From NCBI RefSeq assembly GCF_000002985.6, contig NC_003279.8, forward strand, positions 7,626,001-7,690,000: a DNA stretch of 64,000 nt. The letters are read 5' to 3'. Positions within the stretch are counted from its first letter, which is position 1, and the number at the start of each line of letters is the position of its first letter. This document shows positions 38,701 to 48,783 of this stretch, one piece after another. This DNA is from Caenorhabditis elegans. Its lineage: Eukaryota; Nematoda; Chromadorea; Rhabditida; Rhabditidae. The notes below the pieces were generated by a model. The model did no database searches and was not told where the DNA came from. It saw only the letters and a program-made list of their open reading frames with translations. Made by a program: the position numbers and the translations under genes.

Positions 38701-39612
38701 CTCCCAATCAGTTCTGTATTTACTTCCCGAATCTCTAAATTCATTCAGAGAAAATCCTCGTTCTCAAACAAGCCCAAGTTTATCTGGCGGAATATTCCAG
38801 AAAACATCAAGAAAAACATACTCTTTTGTTCAGAATTATTCTGATCAGCGACCGTCAATCTGTACTACGTTGAAAACATATGTTTTGATAGTAATTTCTA
38901 ATTTTTAATTCATCAGTTATTTTCTTGTTCTATTTTTCGCAAAAATTAATAGACCAAATAGACCATCTATCAGTGTCTTTACGTCAAAAATGAATCGAAT
39001 GTTGCGAATCAATGATTACCTGAAAAATAACACTTTCCCACTGCAATATTTCTGTTTTTCAAAGACACTGATTTTTCGTCTTTTTTTCTTTTTTTTGTTC
39101 TTTTTTATTTTCTGGTTTTCTGTTTTTCGATTCACTCTTTTGATAAACTATTTCAATATCAGCAGTGCATCTTCGTGTCCGAAAAGTTCACGAAAACATT
39201 TTTTGGAAGAAAACGATGTTTGATGTATACGTTGTAATTTTTAAAGATCACAATTTCTTCACATGAATTTCAGTTTTTCAGTTGTTTTTGAAATTTGATT
39301 CGACATAGTAAAGCAGCAAAATTTACTGCAACTAGTGAGAGGGCAATGAAGGATTCCAATATGAGAAAAGGGAACAACTGACTGGGGGTTCAGATACAGG
39401 AATAAGTATTTTTGCTACTAGAAAATACAAAAAATTTCAACGATCCAGGAAAAAGTTTCGAAAAACATTTTTTAACTGAAAAATTCGTCATTGAATGTTC
39501 AAAAATATTAGTTTTTTCTCGAGAATATTTTTTTGAAATGATCTCACATTGCTCTCAAATCAAAAAACTTCACAACAATTAATCACTTCCAAACCTGCAT
39601 GTCTACTGCTAA

Positions 39613-39960
39613 CTCGGCAAATCGCCGCAACTTATCCACCAACTTTAGAAACTTTAGAAATGCCAAGCGCAGAAGTTGCTAAAATTTGGTAAAAACGTTG
39701 CTAAAGTTGGGCAAATTAGGTTAAAGTCGGGGATACCCTCAAAATTTGCACTGAAAATTTTTTTAAGATTGGCTAAACTTGGTTAAAAAGTTGCTAAAGT
39801 CGGGAAAGAAGTTGCTAAAGACAGATTAAAAGTTGCGAGAATATAAAATTGGTAGAAAAGTTGCTAATGTTGGCGGATAAGTTGCGGAAGGGTAAAGTTG
39901 GCGCTTAAGTTGCTAAAGTTAAGTTGCTAAAGTTAAGATAAGTTGCGACGAATTGCCGAG
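39613..39960. mobile_element. MITE-like element with inner minisatellite
   Basis: Terminal inverted repeats of 22 nt: CTCGGCAAATCGCCGCAACT... at 39613-39634 and its partner ending GCGACGAATTGCCGAG at 39939-39960, matching at 20 of 22 positions. TAA flanks both sides and may be the target duplication. The inside consists of degenerate tandem units based on AAGTTGCTAAAGTTGG. It has no coding capacity. Confidence 0.7.
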
Positions 39961-40649
39961 TAAAGCACATGGAAAACATCACTTCGTTTCTCAATCGAAC
40001 TTTCAGTGAATTAATCGAAATGATCAAATGACTATTAGGAAATTAGGAATGCGCACCAACGAAGCACTACAGAAAACAGGCGGGCCCGTAGGCAGGCAGG
40101 CACGAGGGAAGAAAAATAAACGTTCCTACAATGGAAGTTTCCATATTGAACATCCAAGATGAAAAATAAACTTTGTACATTAATCTGTACAAATGTTTGT
40201 ACCAAATGGACCTTGACCTGGTGGGTGTTAGAAGATATGATGATACAAATGAAAAAATTCCCTGAAGCATTTGAACGTCACCCTAATGATATTTTATATA
40301 TATTCAGTTGTTAATTCACAAGTCATCTTTCATATTTAAAAAAATTGACAATTGACAAAATGCTGCATTCCAGATTTTTGACAATTGACAAACAAGTGAC
40401 TCACAACTTTTCATGAAACAAAGTTTAGAAAGAAAATAATTTCCACGAATTTTTCTACATTTTACAATGTGTTTCTTTGCCCGAAAATGCCCGGGAACAT
40501 TCATATAAAAGATTAAACCTACAATAGAAGGGTATGAACTGGCAACATTTTCTCATAATGCAAGCAATATAATTTTGAAATCAAATTCTGAGTTTAAAAA
40601 ATTGTATGCTTGTTAAAACTATTTACATTTTGAGTTTTTCATGTGAAAT

Positions 40650-40760
40650 GCGCCCATTTCTGCAACTGCCGCACGGTTTTGAAACTGTATTTTTCTTGTT
40701 AATTCTCGCTCTATTGAGAAAAATACAGTTTCGAAACCGTGCGCAGTTGCAGAAATGGCG
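40650..40760. repeat. Long near-perfect hairpin (foldback repeat)
   Basis: Left arm from GCGCCCATTTCTGCAACTGC (40650) to TATTTTTCT, right arm from AGAAAAATACAG to GCAGTTGCAGAAATGGCG (40760). About 45 nt per arm with few mismatches and a loop of about 20 nt. It is followed by C-rich text with repeated CCCCCGAGTT (40794-40840). Confidence 0.8.
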
Positions 40761-41118
40761 TATTGCAAGCCACGGTTCTGTGGGCGGGCCAATCCCCCGA
40801 GTTGTAATCCCCCCAATTGACATCCCCCGAGTTCTTCGGGTCTCAATAAATCTATTTTTAAAAAATTCTTGGTTGGAGGTTTTGGGTTTTAACCTTCGTT
40901 ACTTCTGGTAAAGAAGCTACGTGAAGAAATAAACTTGTTGGGAATTGTGGAGTTGTGAAAACTATGAGCCACATCACCCTAGAACTGGATTTATGCAAAA
41001 ACGCGTGCATGACGCATTGAATATAAAAATTGTCTCAAAATAGTAGGTGAAAATCATAACAGTCTTTAGGGAAACTTTTCATGAGGACAAAAAAACCGTA
41101 TTTTGGTAATATAACAAT

Positions 41119-41382
41119 CAGGGCTGCCCGGCATACCGAATGAAAATCTGAACCATCAATCTATGAAAGTCTGCAATCGAGCAGTGAATTTTTGAATAAA
41201 AATCGTCATTTCATGAAGCATACTTGTTTATTACTGCATTAAATCCCGTATAACATAAACCTTAATTTGAAGCATGTTTGAGCTTTAAGTACTCTTTTAA
41301 GCCAAATTGAGTTTATCAAATACAGTCAAACCCAGTTTGGCGAAGGCGAATGTCGAATTTTCGCGTTCACCGCACAGCCCTG
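41119..41382. mobile_element. Possible hAT-like MITE with CAGGGCTG ends
   Basis: The segment starts CAGGGCTGCCCGG at 41119 and ends CCGCACAGCCCTG at 41382, so the outer 8 nt are exact inverted repeats and the next ones partly match. CAGGG termini are typical of hAT transposons. No clear 8-bp target duplication was found, which lowers confidence. A shorter relative sits at 53659-53738. Confidence 0.4.
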
Positions 41383-42375
41383 GATAGTTTGTTTGATTAA
41401 AGTTGTACACCTCTGCTGAACAATGTGTTGAAGATGGGATGCTGAAATAAACAAGTTTTGCTATTTACATATTTAAAATGTTCATAATTTTCCAAATTTT
41501 TGCGCGCTGTTTTCTCAAACTACTGTCAAACTACAAACTACTGTCATACTACTGTTTTGAACATTCCGTAAGAAATTTTTCGTAAGAAATTTAAGAAATT
41601 TTTCATTTTAACATTGAAAAAAAAAAACAAAAATTTTGTTTAGATGGAAAAAATTACGCCGAGGCATAGGTCAAGGTCGCATACACGACAAAAGGTCACA
41701 TACACAAGAAAAAAACAAATACTCCGGAATGAGTTATTTCGAACATTTTTCCGCCGCTCGCACATTCTCAAGGTTAGTATCATTTTTGGATGAGTCTACG
41801 TGCACCAACACAATTAAATCGCGGTTTTTATATTGTACATACCTTCAGACATACAAAAGGCACATTCGCAAAGTACAAACGTATATAAATTATAAATCGC
41901 GATTTGTGGCTTGCACAAGTTTTCGATCGCGATTCATGTATAATACGCAAATAATACATGCACATTCGCAAAAGGTGTATTGTACGCAAATTACCGTATT
42001 TCTTCTATCAGCATGGTTGCAATACTGTTTTTCGAAGGTCATCCCGCTTGCCATATATTTTTTTTCTATTAGGGAGTGCAAGACTAACTAATAAGGAGAG
42101 GTTTTTTGTACAACACATAATCAGCGAATCAATTGTGAAAGTAAATCTCAGAAGAACAACATCTTTGAAGATGGCAAAGGGAACATCAAAGTTGAAACTT
42201 ACTTCTCAAAAAATGTGGAACTGCAAAGTGACAATTTTTTCAAAAAGTTCATAAATCTAATTATTCCATCGGTATATCTTCAAAAAAAACCATTCGTTTC
42301 TCTTGGTTTTTTGTTTTTTTGAAGGTTCGATAAGTAGCAGAAAACACTTTCAGGCAGTTTTTGTTGCAATTTTAT

Positions 42376-42440
42376 CTCTTCTCTTAATCTCTCTTAATCT
42401 TAATCCTCAATTCTCTTAATCTCTTAATCTTAATCTCTTG
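42376..42440. repeat. CTCTTAAT simple repeat
   Basis: Degenerate tandem array of the unit CTCTTAAT(C), about seven units long, 100 bp upstream of the orphan gene at 42547. Confidence 0.75.
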
Positions 42441-42546
42441 TTCATGAACAAATGAAAGAATATTCAAACTATAAATAAATTGGATGGTCAAATAATTAAT
42501 TAGTACATCACCTGAAACAATTTATGTATTGTTCAGCTCAGCAACT

Positions 42547-43797
42547 ATGTCAAGAGATCGGCCGAATAAGATTAAACTTCCACACCGACCAGGCTACACA
42601 ACTTACCTGCAAACAGGAGATCTCACGTCTACCGACGGAGAAGAGGGCGTTTATTCGCTGAAACTTATTACAGGATATACACGTGAAGAAGTCAGTTTTC
42701 AACAAGCACCACATATTACAGCTCATATTTTTAATGTTTCAGCCCGAAATTCTTGATGATGTTCTGGATCCATCTGGTGGTTCTTCAAGCAGTCAAAGAT
42801 CTAATGATCCACTCTTGCCAGCCAGTACCAACCATGTGAGTCTAATTTCTTATAGTAAAAGTTATAAATGTGTAACTGTCAATTTCATATTTTTAATGTT
42901 TCAGCCCGAAATTTTTGATGATGTTCTGGATCCATCTGGTGGTTCTTCAAGCAGTCAAAGATCTAATGATCCACTCTTGCCAGCCAGTACCTTCAAACTT
43001 AGTTGTGTCGACTGCAAAAAACAATACAATGTTTCAAAATCAATGAAGAGTCAGGCTCGTAAGCGTAAAATTCGACAAGATATGGAAGCAGAAGACGATA
43101 TGCTTGATGGAACTGGACTGCATCGAATGGCTCTTGTGAACGTGAACACCACTATGCCACAGGAAGCAAAAGCACTGGAGGAATTGTCGAAAAAACTGGT
43201 GTAAGTGAGAAAAACTCGTCTAGTTAGTATAGTTCGATTAACTATTCAATTCTATGGAAATTAACTATTTTCATGAATTCATACATTTTCAGAATCAGCG
43301 CAACATTGACTGGATATGATTCTGTTCCCATCAATACGCCAAGCAAAAGTCCCCAAGTTCTTTATTTCCAAGTAAAAACACATGCGGAGTTCGATTTGGT
43401 TCAAGAAAAGATGGACAAAAACTTCATTTCTCAACTTGAAATCGAGTCACTTGTGAAGAGCAACGAACCTTTCCTATTTCCGTATGGAAGAAGAAGACAC
43501 GTCTTCACAAGCATCTTATTGGCTACATAGTAAGATTCAACCATTTCCTTGCTGTTAATATAATTAAATATAAATTGCAGCTTGAGCTTGTGTTCTGATG
43601 AAGCAAACAATATTGATGACTGGAAGGATCTTCTTCGAAATAATGCGATCATCAAAAAAGCTGTCGAACACAGTGACACAATGCAAAAAATGAAAAAAGT
43701 GAGTCATATAATCGTAATTAGGTTAAAAAATATAATATTTCAGTATTTGTCAGTGGACGGACGAACTATGCTCAATTTTTATAAGGAGACTCTTTAA
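42547..43797 (+). CDS. Unrecognised 313-aa protein with a tandemly duplicated exon
   Basis: Six exons in phase: 42547-42690, 42743-42835, 42905-43200, 43293-43529, 43581-43698 and 43744-43797; 942 nt, 313 residues. GTTCAG at 42531-42536 sits 11 bp before the ATG, so trans-splicing is likely. No family is recognised. Visible: a basic N terminus (MSRDRPNKIKLPHRPGY), an acidic Ser-rich segment present twice (PEILDDVLDPSGGSSSSQRS and PEIFDDVLDPSG...), a CVDCKK pair of Cys, a basic KSQARKRKIRQ patch that could be a nuclear signal, and a C-terminal half of mixed helix and strand. Exons 2 and 3 start with the same 30 codons, so isoforms that skip or choose one copy would all stay in frame (exon 2 is 93 nt). 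Confidence 0.75.
42723..42829 (+). repeat. Direct duplication, copy 1 (exon plus acceptor)
   Basis: These 107 bp, covering the 3' end of an intron and most of an exon, recur at 42885-42991 with one mismatch (CTT versus TTT in the fourth codon). The copies are 162 bp apart. Confidence 0.9.
42885..42991 (+). repeat. Direct duplication, copy 2
   Basis: Second copy of 42723-42829. Both copies retain the polypyrimidine tract, the TTTCAG acceptor and the open frame. After copy 2 the exon continues, while copy 1 leads to a GTGAGT donor. Confidence 0.9.
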
Positions 43798-44325
43798 GTC
43801 CTGTGATTCCTGCCCAACAACTCGCAATGAAGAAACAACTACTCGTCGTAAACTTGATCTAGCTATGTTTTAGGTGCTCATGAATGAATGATTTTTGAAT
43901 ATTTTTTCAGCATTTAGACAAACATAAAACAGGCAAACAGGGCACATGAAAAGTCGATGAAATTTGATTTCCAACCTTAATTTAATTTCTTTCTTGCAAG
44001 TTATAGAAACTGTTCCATCTCCTTCTCTGCTTCATCTACTCATCTCTGTCATAACTGATCATATTTTGAAAAAGAAATTCACGTGAATTCATCATGATCT
44101 GTTTGCTCCTCCGTTTCCCCGTTGTCTCGAATGTTGATCATGAAAAAAACGACGGGATTCGTATTTATTTTTATTTGCACAAAACATGAAGAAAGACTCA
44201 GAGAACCGGAGTATTTGGGAGGAAATTGGTAAAAAGAGAGAACAGGAGCAAAACAGTTGTAAGAGATCGAGATATACATAAAATTGAGTGATTGAAATTT
44301 CACAAAAATTCGAAAATAAAAATAA
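43798..44325. other. Convergent 3' spacer
   Basis: Holds the 3' ends of the orphan gene (plus) and the DEG/ENaC gene (minus). AATAAA on the minus strand at 44164-44169 fits the channel gene. No canonical signal is seen for the plus-strand gene. The minus-strand frame at 44079-44303 is not supported. Confidence 0.45.
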
Positions 44326-46725
44326 TTATGTGTCTCCTGAAGCTACATCTTGACTTGGCCGATGCTCGACGACAATTGGTTCTGGTGACGAAACACTACG
44401 TTTCCGGCGGATTTCAGGTGATATTCTATTTGATGATTGACGTTTTGGACAACATAACCCAGTTGCATACCAAAACATTGACCTGAAATTATAAAAAGTA
44501 GAAAGAAAATAAATTTTCCAAGTACCATAAAATATGCCCAACTGTAAACCATAGAGCCATATTGTATCCAATAAAACTCAAAAGTTCATAGATATTTGGA
44601 TCTTTGGAGACCAGAATTTCTGTTGTTCTCATAGTACTGTACTCCAAAACCAAACGGGAAACATAATCCTGAAAAATGCTAACTTGAATAAACATTTCTA
44701 CAATATAATCTGTAATTTTACAACTTACCTGAGTGGTTCTGTATTCTTCCGGAAGATCATATCCTTCAATTGTTCCTGGATATGAAGTGATCAAACAACT
44801 TCTCTGATTATCATTTCTACATTTCTTTGCGTCTTCATAACCAGGAAGATCCTTTGGAATATCTTCTTCCCAATTTTCAATTCTCGTCAGATCTATGTAA
44901 CGGCGAGCACAGTTGTCATAGGCATCAACGCTGCACACACTTGTTTGGGTTACTCGCAGCAAGAAATCACTGAAATTTATACTAATTTTTGAAGTCGGGA
45001 ATTTTCAAAAAGTGGTGTAACGAATCACTGTTATGTTCCAATACTAAAAATGGCACAGAAAAGGCAGAATTTAATAACAAAAAATCTTGAAAATTGAGAT
45101 GGTTGCTCGGACGTTCTACCACTTTGTATGAGGTTCTCAAACTTTATAATTATTTTCTGAGAAATTAGTTACTAGGCATAAAAATTGAAATTCAACAGTA
45201 TCCATGTACCAGTACAGTTCCAATACACCAACACTTCTACAGTAATCCTTCAGCAATCAGACACCACACCCAGTAATCGAACATTTCATTCATTTTAGAA
45301 ATTTGGAAATAAACTCACCGATAAGACGATGGGTCGTAATGAATAAGTTCAGCCATAAGTGGATGACAACTACAATATCTCATTGCCACCAACATATTAC
45401 ACATTAGATAATTGGTATGATTGTTCTTGAATGCATGTTCATCGCTTCTACGTGCATCTCCTAACGCGTATCCACAAGAAGTACGTCTGATATCGGCCTT
45501 TTTCTGAAATTTTTTTAAAATTAATGTGCACGAGTTTAGAAAAATCCTGATTTTCTAAAGTTACTCTGAAAAAATGTTTTAGCCCCCTACACCTCACAGG
45601 CTTTGTTTTGAGCCCCCGAGGCGAATCGCATTTTGTCGGTTATCTTATTTTTTATCTCCACAATGGACAAACTTACAGTTTTTCTCATTTGCAGTCTGAC
45701 ACCTCGTTTATCTAATAATCGAATTGGATTTTCAAGTTCTGTTGCCATTCTCATCACATCATTTCCATCTTCTCTCAGATAAATATCTACTCCTGGATGA
45801 GTTGGAACATATGTTGAGAACCAAGAGTTTCTAGTCATCTGAAAAATTGTTTGAAAGGTTAAAAATTATTTTAAAGATTTATGAAAAAATGTTCTGTTGA
45901 AATTTTGGTAATTCACTGAACTTTTTTGAGGAAATTTGGGTTTTTTGGTTAGAGTCCCACAATGTTAGTATACAAATAATGAATATATAAATAAGACACA
46001 ACTGGCGTCGATTATTTCAAATTATGATAAATACCTTTTTGGATAAAAAATCTCATTAGGCTAGCCTAATCTTGAAAAAAGTACCTGGAAAGTAATAGAA
46101 AATTGTCGATTTATTCCCGTTGAATTTTGCCACATAGTTGAATCTTTCCACACCCAGCAAAGTCCATTTGTACTTGGAATCATTGAAAGCAAATTCCGAC
46201 AACAATCAAAAGAAGACAACTGAATTCCCTGATAAGTACACGAATTAATAACAGATTGACATTGATATTGCATATTTTGAATTGTTTGATTTCTTGTCGA
46301 TTGAGTTATATATTGGAGTACTGTATTTTGACCTTGATTCATTAAATCTGCAGAAGGTGCCACATAATCAGCTGCTTCACGAAGCGATGGATTCGTCCAT
46401 TCCAAAAGATATCGAAGTGCAGAGTCTTGACGAAGATTCACATTTACATTGTTTAGTCCATCCTGTGAAAATGGCATTCTGTTGCAGATTACGAGGGCAG
46501 GAATGAATAGTTGATCATCGTGAACACTGAAAAAAACGAATTTGTAAGTGTTGCTACATTCCAAAGTGGCTCAACTCACGTTTTCGATTCAGTTTTCTCA
46601 GTTTGTGAAGCAGTCCGGAAAATGAAATAAAGACTGTGAAGCACAAAAAGTGCAACACAAGAACATAGAAGAAATAAGAAGAATAAACCTCCGAAAAGTC
46701 CTCGGAGCCACATTCTGAAACTCAT
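44326..46725 (-). CDS. DEG/ENaC family channel subunit with atypical pore
   Basis: Member of the degenerin/epithelial sodium channel family, which form trimeric cation channels (family knowledge). Seven exons: 46580-46725, 46085-46526, 45677-45838, 45319-45503, 44729-44969, 44526-44668 and 44326-44482; 1476 nt, 491 residues. The first helix is LRGLFGGLFFLFLLCSC near the N terminus, then a Cys-rich outside part (FPALVICN-type segment IPALVICNRMPF, and CSCHP of the C-terminal cysteine block), and a second helix near residue 425. In the second helix the usual G-x-S filter is replaced (ALWFTVGHILW). The cytoplasmic tail is short and basic. Start chosen at MSFRMWLRG; an upstream in-frame ATG at 46836 would add 37 residues. 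I think it is F26A3.6. Confidence 0.82.
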
Positions 46726-46839
46726 GACAATAGAGTAAAAAGAGGGCAAAGAGCACAATCTTAAGAATAAGACATGAGAAGGGAAAGCAGGTGCCGATTT
46801 ACGGGAAACCCTTCCAATTATAGGTTTGCATTTCATTTC

Positions 46840-48783
46840 GGGAATAGGATAAGAAGGAGGGAACAGAGTAGAAATGGGAAGGAACGGAGATTAGTTTAGT
46901 TTATGTGAAATATGTTAGTTTAGAGTAGAGCTATATATAATTTAATTCCTACACAATCTTCTTGACTTTTTCTTTTACAATAGGTGCACCTAAAGAATAG
47001 AGCAAATGGGGGTTTTTGCTTTAAAAAGTATGGAATTCAGAAATACCCCAAAAGTAAAACGAATAAGAATGAGAGATTTGAAAAATTGCATTTCTAAGAA
47101 TTTGATTTTTAATTCTTTCTCTATAAATAGTAATTTTCAAAATTAACGCGAAAAATCTTCAACATGTTTATTAAAAAATTATATTAATTTATAGGGTAAC
47201 AAATATTATTGTGAAGTGCATATATCGTAGAGATATAATTCTAAATTGTATGTATACTTTACAACTGCAATTTTCCATTTGCTAAACTTTGCATACCAAA
47301 TTCAATCTCAACAGTTAGATTACTGTGATCCTAGTACGTTGAGAGAACCCAGAAAATCAGAAAAAATTATAAAAGCTTCCCAAAAAGTTACGAAACTCTC
47401 AAATAATTGGACTTGTGAGTCCTCTCGTCTGTGAGTCGGCATGTCTCTGCGTCTCTTCTTCTCCAATAATATTTTCAAAATTGTTCGGACTCTTCAAAAG
47501 GTTGTAAGGTTGTCTCCATAGAAACATTTTGGGTGGCCAGAAGAAGGAAAAGCCCTACCCGACGAATAATGGACACAATGCGTTATTGTGAAATGAAACA
47601 AAAAAAATGAATGAAAAAAGAATAAAGTTTATTTTCGATGAAGTAACAACTTTCCAAAACTTTAGACAGTAGCTTATGATTTCTGTTTTTCAATAATTTA
47701 AATATTTATGTCATAAAATTCAAAATTTTGACAATCTGTCTATTGTAAATTTACTAGATTTTGGCCTGCTTTTTTAAAGGCTCACGATTTGTTCAGATTG
47801 GTCTTGGCGCGCAAAAAGTTTATGATAGTCTGTTTTAACTTTTTCGCACCGAGACCTATCTAAATAAATCCGTGTGTCTTTCCTAAGGCTTGTCAAAATT
47901 TTGTGAAATTAAGATACTATTATCGTATTTGTGCAGTATTCTGAAACGCGTACTTGAAGACACACGGATTTATTCGGATGGGTCTCGCAGCGAGAAAAAG
48001 TTTATTGTGCCACTGTTTCCTTTTTCATAATTCAGTTGATAATATTCAAATTTACTTTCAGCGAGATCGTGAGAAAAATTAGAAAATCGAGCGACAAGAA
48101 TTTGTACCGTACAATAAAAATCTCAAGTCTAATTTTTCAAGGAAAACCAATTTTCTGGTAAAAAAAAAGGAATGCGGAAGAAAAGCGGTACCACCGGACA
48201 CCGCATGGACACCTAACAAAATGAAGATAAGTGGAGCGGAAAGAAAAATGACATTTTTGTGTAGCCCCGCCCACTCGTCTCCTGAAATTGAACCCATTCT
48301 CTTTGGAAGTATAGTTATAGTACAACAATTAATTTTGATTCGATATAACACTTTATTATTCGTATATACATATTGTCAGAACTATATAGTTTTATTGTTT
48401 AACCAAAATTAATTTGTGAATATTGTGTGTGCCGAGTCAAAAACCTAAGCAAGTGAGATCAACGGAGAGTCGTATCTGGTTTCACTATACTGGTCAGTTT
48501 TAGAATTATTAATGAGAATTGCACCACTTACCTTCCCAGGTGAAAATGTTTGTATAGATATATACATGGAAGTATATATAGAAATTTTAGAAAATAATTA
48601 TTAGAACAGAAATTGACAACACGGGGACTTGAGAGAAGTCATATAAAAGGAACCCAAAAAATGATTTTTTCAGGATTTTCAAAAGCCCCTGAAAATGGTT
48701 TTCTAAACCCTCAAATGTAAAGTCGCATGATATAAATAAATGAAAATTTATGTAGTACGAAGTTAGATCAACAAACAAAATAT
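46840..48783. other. Intergenic region, no supported gene
   Basis: About 1.9 kb between the DEG/ENaC 5' end and the GPALPP 3' end. It contains the hairpin at 47839-48000. Short frames at 48079-48412 overlap in both strands and look like chance. The left part is probably the channel promoter. Confidence 0.45.
47839..48000. repeat. Inverted repeat pair
   Basis: Arms at 47839-47880 and 47957-48000 pair over about 42 nt: the left has CGCACCGAGACCTATC then AATCCGTGTGTCTT, the right has AAGACACACGGATT then GATGGGTCTCGCAGCG. The loop is about 76 nt. GGTCTCGCAGCGA also occurs singly at 8195-8207, so this is a dispersed family. Confidence 0.75.

Larger units (their letters stand above)
32294..42534. 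other. Ten-kilobase region without a convincing gene
   Basis: The largest gap in the window. Several long open frames occur (33205-33570, 36043-36442, 38609-38908, 41636-42091), but none starts at a good ATG with splice support and family resemblance. The stretch 32700-33500 has GA-rich and CTCT-rich tracts near the phosphatase 5' end and may be its promoter. Recognisable contents are the repeat elements listed separately (35696-35730, 39613-39960, 40650-40760, 41119-41382, 42376-42440) and a possible decayed exon at 37060-37226. I could not identify a tRNA or microRNA by eye. Confidence 0.5.

Noticed and set aside
38609..38908. 99-codon plus-strand open frame with protein-like composition
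   Set aside because: It has no ATG at its beginning, no partner exons, and no recognisable family. It may be a remnant, but I could not support it as a gene.
41636..42091. 151-codon plus-strand open frame
   Set aside because: Composition follows low-complexity repeats (several ATCGCGATT-type units and CACATTCGCAAA phrases), the reverse strand is also open for 63 codons, and there is no splice or family support.
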